Source: Earliella scabrosa (Eukaryota > Basidiomycota > Agaricomycetes > Polyporales > Polyporaceae). Taken from it: a stretch of 64,000 bases of DNA. The first letter of the stretch is position 1. The number at the start of each line of letters is the position of its first letter. The notes below the pieces were generated by a model, which saw nothing but the letters and a program-made list of their open reading frames with translations, searched no databases and was not told the DNA's origin. This document shows positions 11,970 to 23,743 of this stretch, piece by piece. The stretch lies in assembly GCA_022605405.1 (NCBI GenBank), contig JABYQQ010000016.1, forward strand, positions 434,001-498,000, read 5' to 3'. The translations under genes and the position numbers were made by a program.

Positions 11970-14139
11970 CTAGTCCAGGTCTAACGTTGTGCTAGCAGGC
12001 AGCTGGGCAATGTCCGGGGTGTCCTTGAAGTGCCAGCGGACTGCATCGAACTCAGGTCAGTCATTATCAACACATAAGCAAAAGCAGCGCGACTCACATA
12101 GCACATGCTCCCCTGCGTCATACGCATATCCAAAAAAGTCCTCCTTATGGAAGCACTTCTGGGGCCAGCGCATGTCTGCCGAGTACGCCTCGTCAATATC
12201 CTCCTCGTCTTCGCTCTCTTCCTCGTCCTCTCCCTCGCCATCGTCCAAATAGTCGTCGTACACATCCGGGTAGTCCATCCCGCCATAGCCGTGCCCACCA
12301 AACGCCCCCATCCCAGCCTTCTCGTCCGGGTCGGCGTCTGCGGTGATGCTCCCGCTCTTGATCGCGTCGCGGTACGCCCGGCACTCCTTGTCGACAGCCT
12401 TCCACGTCGCCCAGCGCGGCACCCGTGCGCGGCGGTAGCCCGTGCGCACCCCAAGACGGTTGACGTACCGGCACTCGGTCGCGACATAGAGCGCTGAGCG
12501 CGCGGGGTCCCACGCAAGGCCTGCGACGGCGTTGTTCCCCGTTGAGAGCTCGTACACGCACTCTTCCGCGCGTAGGTCCCACATCTTGACCTGCTGGGTG
12601 ATGTCGCCCCCTGTGAATAGCGCTGGTAGTGGGACATCAATCTTCGGTATGTGAACACGAGATGAGACAGACAGTGCTCACTCGGTATGCCGTCCGGATG
12701 CACAAGGACGACGTCGGTGCATCCTTCGCGCTGCAGGCCGGTGTTGAAAGTGAGGACAGGAAGCGGGCGGCGCACGTCGAATAGCCGCGCATAGCCGTCG
12801 CTCCCCGCGGTGATGAATACATGCGGGTCCTGAGGACTCGTCGCGATCTTCTCGACCTCGCCGCCGTGCCCCAGATACCGCGCGACACGGCGCCCGCCAT
12901 GCTCGAGGTCGAGCGACATGCATGCATACCCGCCAGACTCCTCTGCGCCTTCGGCACAAAGTAAGTGCCCGCTCGGCTCGTGCAGTTGCCACGCAGCGGG
13001 AAAGTAGGTCGGGTCTTCGGCAAAGGCGACTGTGGTGTGCGTTCCTGGCGCATTCAGGTCCCATACTGCCGCCTGTCCGGTGCCTGCGCGTGCGAGGCGG
13101 CCGTTCGGGAGAACCACGAGCGGTCCGTCGAAGTGGCCCTGCGAGGCCAGCGTGTGGACGTTGGGAAGACGCTTCGGCACTTTACCAGCGTTGTCCGGTG
13201 CAAACGAGAAGGATTTGACGCAGTCGTCATCCGCCAGGAAGATGAGTTTACGCGACTCGTCGGTGGTAACGTAGTGCGGTGCGCTAGACAACCCCGGGTC
13301 TATGGACGCGCCTTCCAGGAAGTCGGTTGATTGGTCTCCGAGGAGGTAGTAGTGCAGCAGGGGGTCGCGGCCCTTCCAGCCGCCGCCCATCGCCATCGCG
13401 AGGATGGTCCCGTCTGATGAGAGCGACATGTCGAACGGGGCAGACGAAAGGGTGTCCACAGTGAGCTGCGCGCGCGCCTGATAGATGTTGTGGGCGAGGG
13501 GATGCGCTTTCGTAGCAGACGGGGCGAATCCACCACGGAAGCGCGAGAGACGGGTAGTGAGCGGATGCGGTCGGAGCGACTTGGTCCATGGTCGCACACG
13601 GGCGAATGCAGGTAGCTTCGGAGTGGCTGAGAGCGCGGACGTTAGCAGCGCATGGAGGGATGAGGCTCGACGTTTACTGATACAAGACCATCTGGTAGAG
13701 ACACTTACGAGCTCCGGGCTTGAGTAGGCTAGTGTAGAACTTGACGAATGCGTCGAGTACATCGGACCCTAGTCGAGTTGAAGCTAACATGGATGTATCA
13801 GAACTAGGAGAGCGCACCTGCATTCTCCAACGCATCTTCCACAAATGGCTCGTCGTCGGAGTGCGCGAACGATACCAAGGTCGAGACGCCGCCTTCCTGG
13901 CCGTATGCGTACTGGAGGGACTTATCGAGGATGCCGTGCGCCTTCTCGACGACTCTCGGGAGGTCCTGGGAAGCCTTCCTCTCCGCGTCGCGCACAACGG
14001 TGCAGACGTCCTCGAGGATCTTGCCATACTGCTTGTTCCTGGCCTTCCGGTCGGCGTCGGTGGACTTGACCGCTTGATGCGCCTCGAGATGCTGGGCCAG
14101 CCTGTCGAGCAGCACGAGCCACGGGCCGTGGTGCGCCAT
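11970..14139 (-). CDS. WD40-repeat protein with helical N-terminus and acidic tail
   Basis: Starts MAHHGPWLVLLDRLAQHLEA at 14139 and ends with TAG at 11970. The N-terminal 110 residues are helical and charged. An exon with SDVLDAFVKFYTSLLKPGA follows, then a single long exon with beta-propeller blades: PFDMSLSSDGTILAMA, the GH dipeptide in YLGHGGEVEKIATS, and FITAGSDGYARLFDVRR. Two further exons contain VKMWDLRAEECVYEL and AGLAWDPARSALYVATE. An acidic run (DDGEGEDEEESEDEEDIDE) and the conserved-looking CFHKEDFFGYAYD come before a short last exon ending LPASTTLDLD. Introns lie near 13,750-13,800, 13,620-13,700, 12,610-12,680 and 12,060-12,095. It is probably a scaffold protein; I cannot assign a complex. 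Confidence 0.75.
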
Positions 14140-14840
14140 GGGAAGAGAATAGATACACGAAGAGAGACAGACTGGCCAGCAGGGGTATAGAGTGTGATCA
14201 AGCCCTCGGAGTGTTGCGACAAGCGGGTGTTCGATGGGAGAGGTCCATGAGCGCCAAATGGGTACTAGTTCAGGCCGCCATGGGCAGATGTTTCCAAGTC
14301 GATCTGGGGCCAGATCTCTCGTCTACCACCCTCGTTCTGCGCGACCTTTGCCGACCTTCAGGCGTCCGAGGGCGCGAAGGTACATGCGTGACAGTCCGGA
14401 GTGCGGGGGAGAGCTAGGCAGCGTAGACAACAGGCAGACGGAGAGGATGGTGGCGGAGGGCAAGCCACTGACGCGTTTGTACGTGATCGTGCGCTCTCTC
14501 GTGCGCGACGCGTTCATATGCATGGCGCCTCCCCAATCGGGCAGCCTCCTACCAACCTCCTCACGTCCTCGAACCCTGACTCAATCCCATATGCTCTTCT
14601 CGACTCCCACCATGGCCCTGCAGATCCGCACAGTACCTGCGTGAGGCCTCGCCCAAGGTCCTACCGCCCTCTTCGCGCGCATCGCTCGACGATACGGTGA
14701 TCATCATACTCCAAGTCTGTATACGCCTGTGCATGCTGTGACGCTCACGGAGATCGCCCTCGACGCCAGCGAACCCTAGCCCACCTCTCGCTCGCCATAT
14801 AGTTGCTCTTGGAACTCGCAAGACGATCACGACCTTAGCC
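14140..14840. other. Divergent intergenic region (shared promoter zone)
   Basis: About 700 bp between the divergently transcribed WD40 gene and the GT-B gene. Open frames here look like chance frames in GC-rich DNA. Nothing else is supported. Confidence 0.4.
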
Positions 14841-17216
14841 ATGACTGCATCGAGGAGGTTGACCTTCGTTTACTACTGCTCTGGCCACGGTACGTCATGC
14901 CATCTTGGTAGTGTTGCCCAGCATTCATTTAACCACAGGTTATGGTCACGCTACGCGTGTCTCTGCATTTGCACGTCATCTTCTCAGCTTGGAGAACGCT
15001 CCTACCATCCATATCGTGTCCTCAGCTCCCAAGCACGTCTTCGCGGACAGCATAGCAGTAGGAGGTGAGTGCGGACCTATCTCAACTGCTCTGTATGTTT
15101 CTGGAATCGGCTTCAAAGCCACGTACCGTCTATGCCTTCATTTTCCCATTCATTCTCTGACCGTATCGTCCCCCTTCTGTGGATTGGATATCCAACGAGT
15201 ATGCATGATACATCGAACATCTGACTCATTTTCCCTCGTTGCTGAATCTCCATGAAATGGGCTGCTAACATGGTTTCCAGCCTTGTATCGCAATGCGCAT
15301 ATAGACCCGGTCATTGTACAACCGCTTGCGTAAGTCGGTCGCATTTTTCGTCTCCTACTGACGCTCATTTCTATGACGTAGCTACCGTGTAGATCGTCAG
15401 AAGAGCGTTGAAGTACTGGAGAGTTTCATCGCTCAGAAAGAGAACAAGACCTGGGATGAGTCGCAATGGCTCAAAGCTATCCACGCAGACTGCGTTCTGA
15501 GCGATGCTGCCTTCCTCGGATGGTGAGAACCCTTCGTATTGTGCTCTGAGTAGTGTCCTGACTCCTGGACTATGCAGTCTTGCTGCGCATCATGCAGGGA
15601 TACCCTCCATCCTGATCACCAACTTCTCCTTTGACGCCGTCTACAGTTATCTGTCTACTCCGCTCATTGATGAGCCTAACAAGGCTGAGCAACTCGCCTT
15701 GAATGGGATGCTCTCGCCCCGTTCCGCGAAGGCACAAGAGGAACTGGAGCCGGACGTGCCCATAGCGTTCGAGGTGCTCGCGCCTCTGGTAGAGCACATC
15801 CATTCCGGCTATCGCTGTGCAGATCTGCTGTTGAGGCTACCGGGCGCGATCCCACTACCGTCCTTTGCAACGCATCCCAGCCTTCCTTCTCCGGACTGGG
15901 TGGACATTGAGAGTCGCTGCTTCAAGTCCTTCGTTGTCGACCATTTGATGCAACCGCCGTCGTCCTATCACCTCCTTCCACACCTACCTTTTCCTGATGC
16001 CTGCTCGCCCAAACCCCTGAGACGAGAGGTTCGTGCGGCGCCTCTCCTCGTACGTTCTCCGGATCCTGCCGTGTACACACCTGAAGGTCGTAGTCGATTC
16101 CTTGACTCGATAGGAATTCCTGCACACCTGCATGACCCAGGCACGACCAAGATCCTCATCGTCTCCTTTGGTGGGCAGGTCTTCCACAAGCCATCCAGTC
16201 GGTCTCATAGTCGCACTCCATCCAAGGCGACTACGCCAAGCGCCGCTTCTCGCTCGCCAACGCACGCCGCATCCAAGCAGACGGCCTCCCCTCCTTTGAG
16301 TTCCATTGACTCCGAACAGCACGCGCAAGCCCTGACCGACGCGTTGCAGCACGCCAGTATCTCCCAGCCTCCTCCTTCTCAACCACTCGTACCTCTTCGT
16401 CCCATCCCGTCGCGTCTCGCTTCGACCGACGCGTACTCAGGCGGTCATCCCCGCGCGCTCTCCCAGCTCCGTTTGGCCGGTGCGCCTCCCGCGGCGGTCC
16501 CGACGTCGCCGCGCACGGCGAACATGTCCACGTTCCAGTCCAACCCAACTTTCCAAACCGTGACGATCCCGCCCACCCCACGCGCTCCAGACGGCTTCGA
16601 CAACGCAGAGCCCCGTTGGGACGCATCCGCGCCCTCCTCCGAGAACACTGATATGGCCGACGAGACGGTAGACGTGCGCATCCTCCCGGACGACTCGTGG
16701 ATTGCAATCGTGTGCGGGGTGCCGAAGGACTGGGGGCAAGAAGACGGCGAGGCGCTGCCGGACGGGTTCTTCGTCGCGCCGCGGGAGGTGTACATGCCGG
16801 ACCTGACCGCCGCGGCGGACGCGCTCCTGGGCAAGCTCGGGTACGGGACCGTGTCGGAGTGCGTCGACGCGTGCACGCCGTTCGTGTACGTGCCGCGGCC
16901 GCTGTTCGTTGAGGAGCACGGGCTGCGGCTGTTCTTGGAGAGGGAGGGCGTGGGCGTCGAGCTGGAGCGCGTGAAGTATGAGGTTGGGGAGTGGGCGGAG
17001 GCGGTGGAGGAGGCGTGGGTGAGGGGGAGGGAGGCCAAGGGGAGGAAGAGGAGTGAGGGCGAGACGGGCAGGAGGAGGGAGGAGGGGAGGGAGATGGCGA
17101 GGTATGTTGTGGATTGGGTCGAGCGGTGGCAGGATGGGGTGACGAGGGTGGGTGCGAATGGTGAGGCGAAAGATGAAGGACACGAGGAGGGCGAGATGGG
17201 TACAGAGCCGAAGTGA
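14841..17216 (+). CDS. GT-B-fold protein resembling the N-terminal domain of arabinokinases
   Basis: Exons 14841-14889, 14939-15064, 15281-15329, 15382-15532 and 15578-17216. The start reads TFVYYCSGHG|YGHATRVSAFARHLL, the glycine/histidine signature of GT-B glycosyltransferases and of the N-terminal half of L-arabinokinase-like proteins. Later blocks fit that fold: HHAGIPSILITNFSFD, KILIVSFGGQVFHKP, ADALLGKLGYGTVSEC, and TPFVYVPRPLFVEEHGL. No GHMP-kinase half follows, so it is a stand-alone GT-B protein. A Ser/Pro/Thr-rich insert of about 165 residues (roughly 16190-16680) separates IVSFGGQ from SWIAIVCG and is in frame, so I treat it as coding disorder, although an unrecognised intron inside it is possible. 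The last 80 residues are Glu/Arg/Gly-rich. Substrate unknown. Confidence 0.75.
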
Positions 17217-17499
17217 GTTCGGCGTTGGACTTGGAAGTTTGTGGACCAGAGCACCACTAGATATCATAGACTCACATCTTGTCTACATCGACTGTAGACC
17301 GTTGCTACCGGTGTGTAGCAGAGGATTGAGACAATAGCTGTATTCGTACGTAGTAGCATAAGTATGTTCAGCTCGTGTCTTCGCGCTGGCGCGAGAGGCC
17401 AGTCGACGATCGCGCGCCTGCCGGTTTCTTCTTTACCTCCACTATCCTCACGCGCAACTTCGGACTCTCGTCTGCCGCCTAAGCTAGCTTGTATGTATC

Positions 17500-20143
17500 A
17501 TGAGCGAAACGCTCCTGTGCATTCTACTAGTCACATCCTCCGCCAAAGGGTCCAACCTGGTCTATCACTGGCCTCCGTCCCCCCAGACCATTCCCCGTCT
17601 CGCGCGCCCTCTGCCAACGAACGACTTCCCTGGTGCTTTCGCGGACAATCCATGGCGTGCCGCGAACAGCCCTGACAACCCATCGGAGGAGGTCGCGGCA
17701 GATGGGTCTGACCTCGCCCTGGACGACCCCTCCGAGTACTACTGGCAGCGTCCGAGCACGCGTCGACATAGGTCTGTATCCTTCAGTCGACACCCGCCCT
17801 CACACCCGACCTCACGGCGTGCATCACCGTCCAAAGACGGCAAATCCAAAGACGACGCGAGCCATCTCGGCCTCGGATGCGGCGGGTGCGGGAGCAGCGT
17901 GTGCCCCACATGCGGGGAGACCGGCGACGAGTACGACACCCTCCTCGGATACTCGACCGAGTTCCTCGCGCAGATCCTGTGCCCCCAGAGCTCGATGTGC
18001 CACCAGAAGTTCGAGCTCGTCGTGGACGACCTCGCGTTCGTCGGGCATCCGGTGTGTGCGGACACGGACGGCGGGTGGAGGTTCAAGCAGGAGAAGGCTC
18101 CGGCGGCGACGACGCGCGGGCGCGGGTCGAAGAAGGCGCAGTCCCCGGAGGAGGATGAGCGGAATATGACGCCGGAGAGGATGGAGCGGGGGGAGCGCGT
18201 TGGACGCGAGGGCCGGGCGTTGCCCCTGCTCCAGACGGGGGACTCTGGGATCAAGACTTTCCACTTCGTCGTCGTGTTGGACCTCCCGGACCCGTCGTCC
18301 TCGGCTTCGGGGAACATTGCCAAGTACTTTGACACCGTGTACCAGCAGGTCGCGTTCAACGTGACTGCCGTGCTCTATCAGGAGCAGGTTCTGAACCAGT
18401 ATGTAGAGGCAGAATGCGAGAGGCTGGGGTCACTGAAGGAGGAGTATGCGAATAAAGGTATGTCGTCACCTACCTTACGTCGCACGATTCTGAAGTGAGT
18501 TATAGGCGAATCGTACGCGGACTTCATGTACGAGGCACTAAAGGTCTCGAGCATTGCGCCCGCAATGAAGACGCTTTACGAGTCTATCAAGGAGAATACA
18601 ATTGCACGTATAACTTTACACGACCTTCCTCTTGAGATACAACTCCCTCCCTATCTAGACTCCCTCCTTCATGCTGATGAGGACGTCGACCACGAGGAAG
18701 AGTTCGACGATGAAGACGGCGAACCCAACGCTTGGGGTCCAGGCATGAGCTTCGCGTGGAGGCTCCCTGCCCTCACTCCGTGGAAAGCTTTGCTTCGCCT
18801 CGACGACGAGGACGAGCAGTCCGAGTTGGACATGCAGTTGCGCGCCGCGCAACTCAATCCCGAAGAGCGCGACCTGGCCGAGCAGCTCATCAGGTTCCTC
18901 GACTCGGCGACCGTCATACTCAGTTTGGCGGAGATGGCAAGCTTGCTGGACTGGCACCTCGAGTCTCAGGTGTATCCCGCTGTGCGCTGGCTGGTGCTCC
19001 ACCGGAGGGCGAAGATCGTGGACGTCGTCAACCCCAGCCTCAAAACAGTGTTCTCCGTCCCGCAAAAGTTCCCCTCTCCGTACGTGCCCTCGTCGTGTTC
19101 TTGTTAAAGGGGATAAGTCTACTGACATACGCACGCAGGCTCGCGACGCTCTCCACCGAGTTCTCGCGCACGTTCGCCCCAGCAGGCATTCCGCCGCTCC
19201 CGAAGCTGCTCGCGATGATCTCGACAGCGACGCACAAGCCGACCGCGAACCACTTCTACGCGACGGTCGTGGGCTCGAAGGAGCTCATCCCGCTCTACCT
19301 CGACGTCGTGCTCTGGATGCTCAAGCGCGACCTCCTCATCCGCCTCCACCTGCGCATCCGCATCGTCGCCACCGAGGAGCTCAAGAAGCGCGTCCGCAAG
19401 GCCTGGGAGGAGCATGTCCTCCGCAAGCGGTCCCGGTCGCGCGCGCGCAACATCAGCCGCAGCCGTGAGCGCACGGTGGACGGCTCTAGGGTTGAGCGCG
19501 GACGCGCGCGGGGTAAGGGGAACGTGGACGATGCTGAGGCGGCCGAGAAGGCAGGGCCTGTGCTGGAGACGGTGTCGGAGTCGAGCCCGGTCGAGTACTG
19601 GGTGTCGCTGAGCCCGAAGACGGCGCGCAAGCAGGCAAGGCGGGGGTCGGAGGATGAAGTCAAAGACGAAGCGAACAGCGACGAGGAGCGGCGCGAACGT
19701 GAGAAGCAGCAGGACGACTTGGACGAGGAGTTCCTGTCGAGCAGCGCGGACGAGGCCAAGTGGGAGGAATACTACCAGAACGGCGGGAACGACAATATCG
19801 CGAGCATGATAAGCGATCCTGCACGCGCGACGCCTCTCGAGCGGCGGTGGCTTGCAGGTATGTCGGAGGACAAGGATCCTCATATCGTGAAACGCTTCGA
19901 GCGGTGAGCCATCACTTCATCTGTGTCTCTGTTCAGTCCGTCTGACGAGCTTCGCAGTATCCACCAGTATTTCGACGGAAAGTGCTCGGACGACGAGATC
20001 CTGTACAGGGCTGAAATCTCGCGCAAGCAGCTTCGCGAGGTCCTCCACCACTACGAGGAATATGTACGTGCTAGGACCCCTTCGCACCTATCCTGGACCA
20101 CCTGACATCTCCTCAGCTCCAAACCTTCTTGCATCCGTCATGA
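17500..20143 (+). CDS. NPR3: Npr3, SEACIT/GATOR1-type TORC1 regulator subunit
   Basis: The start MSETLLCILLVTSSAKGSNLVYHWP is the longin-type N-terminus of nitrogen permease regulator 3. Further landmarks are QKFELVVDDLAFVGHPV, TFHFVVVLDLPDP and YFDTVYQQVAFNVTAVLYQEQ. Also present are WHLESQVYPAVRWLVLHRRA and LRIRIVATEELKKRV, then the C-terminal YFDGKCSDDEILYRAEISRKQL motif. The exons run 17500-18457, about 18508-19078, 19139-19904, 19968-20061 and 20117-20143; the last encodes LQTFLHPS and a TGA. A Ser/Arg-rich insert (RSRSRARNISRSRER) lies near 19430-19470. Known role: with Npr2 and Iml1, it inhibits TORC1 at the vacuole during nitrogen or amino-acid limitation. The stop is 38 nt from the stop of the convergent epimerase gene. 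Confidence 0.9.
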
Positions 20144-20181
20144 GCAAGTCCAGCATCGTTCACTCGTCTACCATATCCATG

Positions 20182-21230
20182 CTACTCCCCCGGGTTCCGG
20201 TGCACCCATCCCAGCACCCTCTCCGCCTTCGAGCAGTCAAAGAAGCCCTTATGCCCGCTCAGGTCCTTCCCCTCCTTGATAGGCACATGCTTCCAGTACC
20301 TCTCCCACAGCTCCATCGTCGGCACGTTGCTGGCGACGTCCGGCGCGGTGATGAAGAACGCCTCGTGCCCGCTCCACCTGCCGTCCTCGACGGTGAGCGC
20401 CAGGAGGAACGCCTCCGCGCCCGAGTCCTCCTGGACGTACCCCCACAGGTCGGTCATGCGCGCCTGAGGGTCATCGCGCATCGCGTCCTGTCGGCTCGGG
20501 AGCGACCAGCTCAGACGCAAACTTGCGACGCGCATCGAGGGGTACCGCCGGACGATCGTCTCTCCTTGGAGCTCGAGGATTCTGCGCGTGGTATTGTCAG
20601 AGGAGCGCGGGAGGGGAGGGGATGGGATGGGGCCACCCGGACGCACACTTTGGACAGCCCGTACGGCTCGTCTGGCCGGCATGGGTGCTCCTCGTCGAGC
20701 GGGAAGTACACGAAGTCCTTGCGCTCCGTCCAGACGAGCGGAATGACGTTCACGGACGACGCTTGTGCGATGCGGTTGATCCCGAGCTGCTCGCACGCAT
20801 CGCGTTCAGAACCGTGTTTCTTAGCTCACGAACTCACGTACCTCGGCCGCGGCGCGGAGAATGTTCCACGATATCACGACGTTCCTGCACGGAATTTAAG
20901 TCGCTCGTTCGGGATACGTGCTTCCTGTTGCTCTACTCACGTATTGTGCGCCGCGACGACGTAATCGCCGGGGGTTCGCATCGCGGCCAGCTGCACGACG
21001 CCCTCGCAGCCCTTGAGCAGACTGAGCGCGGCATCGTAGTCTCTGAGGTCCGCCTGGTGGAACTCGAACTTTGCGACTTCCTCCGGGGCAGCGCGTTCGG
21101 GAAGGAGGTGCGCGAGGACGTCCGGCACGGGCGTGGAGTCGATCCCGACGACGGTGTGGCCCTGGGCGACCGCGGCGAGGACGACGCGTGACCCGACGGA
21201 GCCGTTGCAGCCTGTCACTGCGATCTTCAT
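20182..21230 (-). CDS. NAD-dependent epimerase/dehydratase-like protein
   Basis: Begins MKIAVTGCNGSVGSRVV at 21230 with the GxxGxxG loop of an extended SDR, followed by VQLAAMRTPGDYVVAAHNT|N (the NVxGT-like position). Separate exons then carry INRIAQASSVNVIP and PCRPDEPYGLSKV, which contains the active-site YxxxK tyrosine and lysine (YGLSK). The C-terminal exon (about 20586-20182) includes IVRRYPSMRVASLRLSWSLP and AFFITAPDVASNVPTMEL. Four or five exons; ends at TAG 20182. The catalytic tyrosine/lysine pair is present, so it should be an active NAD(P)-dependent sugar-nucleotide epimerase/dehydratase or similar. It is unrelated in detail to paralogues A-D. Confidence 0.8.
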
Positions 21231-21766
21231 GTTGTGTCCGAGATCAGCGTGTAGCTGTTGAAGCCCGTAGTCAATCGATTTCTGGATCTTCGGCGGGACG
21301 AGGCTTAAATGCTTACTGCGCTGCGTCGAACGGGCTTTCTTCTGGCGATCGTATTCGTGTGAGTGTGATGTGCTCCGGGTGTATCTGCTAAATCGCGGGG
21401 CGTTGCGGGGCCGGTATAAGTAGAGAGATACGATAGCGTCCCAGCGCAAGCTTGGTCGACTTGAATGCGGGGCCCCGCTGCGCCACGGTCGGAGAAATAC
21501 GCGGAGTATGTTCGCGTCAGAGCAAGCGGCCGGTGCGGGCTGACAGGTGGACGAGACGTGAGGTCATCTGGTCTTCCCTATGCCGACAAGCACCCATCTT
21601 GGGCGAGGTCAGTAGGCACCTGTGCCTAGCGCTTACTCTACTGGGAAGGGCAGGGATGGAACGCATGCATACATACAGAGCGCGAGGGGCTAGCGGTACA
21701 GAAGAAGTGATGGGGAAGCTGTCCGTACGATAGCGATATGTCCGAGATCCAATGGAAGTCGCAAGG
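21231..21766. other. Intergenic between two minus-strand genes
   Basis: 536 bp; upstream region of the epimerase-like gene and downstream of the oxidoreductase gene. A purine/GT-rich tract but no gene seen. Confidence 0.4.
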
Positions 21767-23180
21767 TTACACACGGTGAGGCGAATCGTTGTCCGTGCCC
21801 TCGACTGTGGGGAACCGTTTGCCCAGCCCAGACTTTTCGTAAATCATGTCGATCGTCTCCATCTGCGCGATGCTGCTGTCGAGCGTGACCCAGTGAGCGG
21901 CTTGGCGGCCGCGCACCATATCCACGAACGCTTCAAGCTGGTACCTGCCATTATCACGGCGGTCAGAAAGGGTACGATCAAATAGGCTCATAGACTTATA
22001 GACTGACCTGTATGTGCTCCACCACGTCTCACCCCTGTCTCCCCACTGGGGTCCACCAGAGTAATGCTTCTCCGTAGTCGTCTGCTTCGTGCGCTTGTCG
22101 TAGATGGTGATGTAGTGGTATAGGTGCGGCATCATGAAGCTGCATATTTGTGAGACTTGTGAAAGTAAGATGCAAGTTGGGGAAACGTACTTATAGAAGT
22201 AGATGGTCGCATGTTCGGTTTCAATCTCAATGCCTGGTGCCTCCCAGACTCTGGGAACGAGTCCCAGCAGGTTTCCGCGCCACATGTCGCTGTAGACCTT
22301 GCTCTCGACCATACGTCCGCCTTGGTCGAACCGCATAGTCGCCTCCATCGCCTCGTCAACCCGAGGATCTACAGACGACGGCCGCGCTTTGGCTTCCACG
22401 ACTTCGCGTGGTGTGCCTGCCCCGAGGAAGTACCTGGTAGACGAAATCACATAGGTCATGTCCATGAGCGAACCACCTGCTAGCGCATACTGCCACCGGA
22501 CATCGCTGCGTGGGATTGAACCTTGGGGCGTGGTCATGCGCGCGTACGTGCGCAGGATGGGGCCATATTTCCCGCTATCGAGGAGTGCCTTGAGCGAATG
22601 CGCTGCAGGCTGTTGCGTATCATCAGCAGAGATCACCCTGGCGCAAGAGCGTAAGCATACGTGGAATTGCCAGTGGAACGCTTCGACGAGGATGAGCTTC
22701 TTCTCGACAGCTAACTGGACAAGCGAACGGGCCTCGTCCGCATTAGCAGTGAACGGCTTCTCGAGCAAGACATGCTTTCCGGCGTTGAGAGCCTTCTTGG
22801 CCCATGCTAAGCACCGCACGAACGTTTAGAACGCACATACAGCCAACGAATATATGTCACGTACTTCCGTGCATGCCATTCGGCAGACCAATGTACACTG
22901 CGTCAATCCCGGGCTCCTTCAGCAGCTCCTCGTACGACCCGTACGCCTTCGGTATGTCATACTGCTTCGCGTACTTCTGGGCTTGCTCGAGGTTGCGCGA
23001 GGCGACTGCAGAGATGATGACGCCTCCATGGCTGTTGGCGGGGTTGATGATCGCCGCCGAGTTGATATTGGCTGTGGAAAGGATGCCTATGCGGAGGGCG
23101 TCTTGTTGCTTTGGAACGCGGTTGTTTAAACCATAGAGGTACTGGGTCAGGAACGTCGTGAGCTGGAGGTTCGTGGTCAT
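21767..23180 (-). CDS. Gfo/Idh/MocA-family oxidoreductase
   Basis: Start [18 protein letters not shown] at 23180. [19 protein letters not shown] is the N-terminal Rossmann strand-loop, with sugar-dehydrogenase-type spacing. Next come [34 protein letters not shown], and, after an intron near 22,810-22,865, [15 protein letters not shown]. The E-K-P triad is the family's catalytic/cofactor motif. [10 protein letters not shown] spans an intron near 22,640-22,670. The C-terminal alpha/beta domain includes [19 protein letters not shown] and ends [15 protein letters not shown] at 21767. The layout resembles fungal D-xylose 1-dehydrogenase or dihydrodiol-dehydrogenase-like members. The sugar specificity is not determined. 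Length about 390 aa, normal for the family. Confidence 0.85.
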
Positions 23181-23743
23181 TAGTTCGACCGCATGGGTTC
23201 GAAGGTGTGTAAGATGCACCTGTAAAAGCATTGCCATCTTGATAGAGTCGACGGACTACGCAAAACAAATGCGAGTAGCAGCAGAAGAGAAAATCCGAGG
23301 CTCACGCGAGTGCAAGGCCGTATAAATACGCAGAGTTCATGGTTTGCGAACCATATGACGTTCTGCCAGTGCCAGTCACCTATGACTTCATAGCGTGCCA
23401 CCCACTTCGTCCGTGATGGTAGTCGTCTGCTGTGAGTTTCGTACGCGTACACGTCCGCAGAGACACTAGCACATCCTCGTTCGCGTAGTCTGGTACTGAA
23501 ACCGACTAGCCATGCTGCAGTTAACACGCAGAAGGCGGAGGAAGAGCGCGCCATACAGGCGGGAATTGCCTTTTGCGGGGAACGGGCGTGGGAATTCCGG
23601 GACGAGCGGGGACGCGTTACCGGAGAGACGCGCTTCGGACCTCCGCGCTGCCTCTCGCACTCACTGCTCCCGTCTGGCTCTCCCGTACTAGTATCAGGCT
23701 CGTACGGTCCACTCTCTTCTCGCCCTTCCACTCTTCGCTGGGC
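23181..23743. promoter_or_regulatory. Divergent promoter region
   Basis: About 560 bp between divergently transcribed genes. A TATAAATA lies at 23331-23338; it reads reasonably on either strand and its target is uncertain. Confidence 0.4.

Noticed and set aside
14234..14644. A 136-aa plus-strand frame between the WD40 and GT-B genes
   Set aside because: No splice support or recognisable motif, and it has low-complexity arginine/serine composition.
16445..17257. Two long minus-strand frames opposite the GT-B gene
   Set aside because: They are shadows of the GC-rich plus-strand gene, with Pro/Arg/His-rich composition and no splice or domain support.
19119..19883. A 254-aa minus-strand frame opposite NPR3
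   Set aside because: NPR3 domains occupy the plus strand; the reverse frame is leucine/arginine-rich noise.
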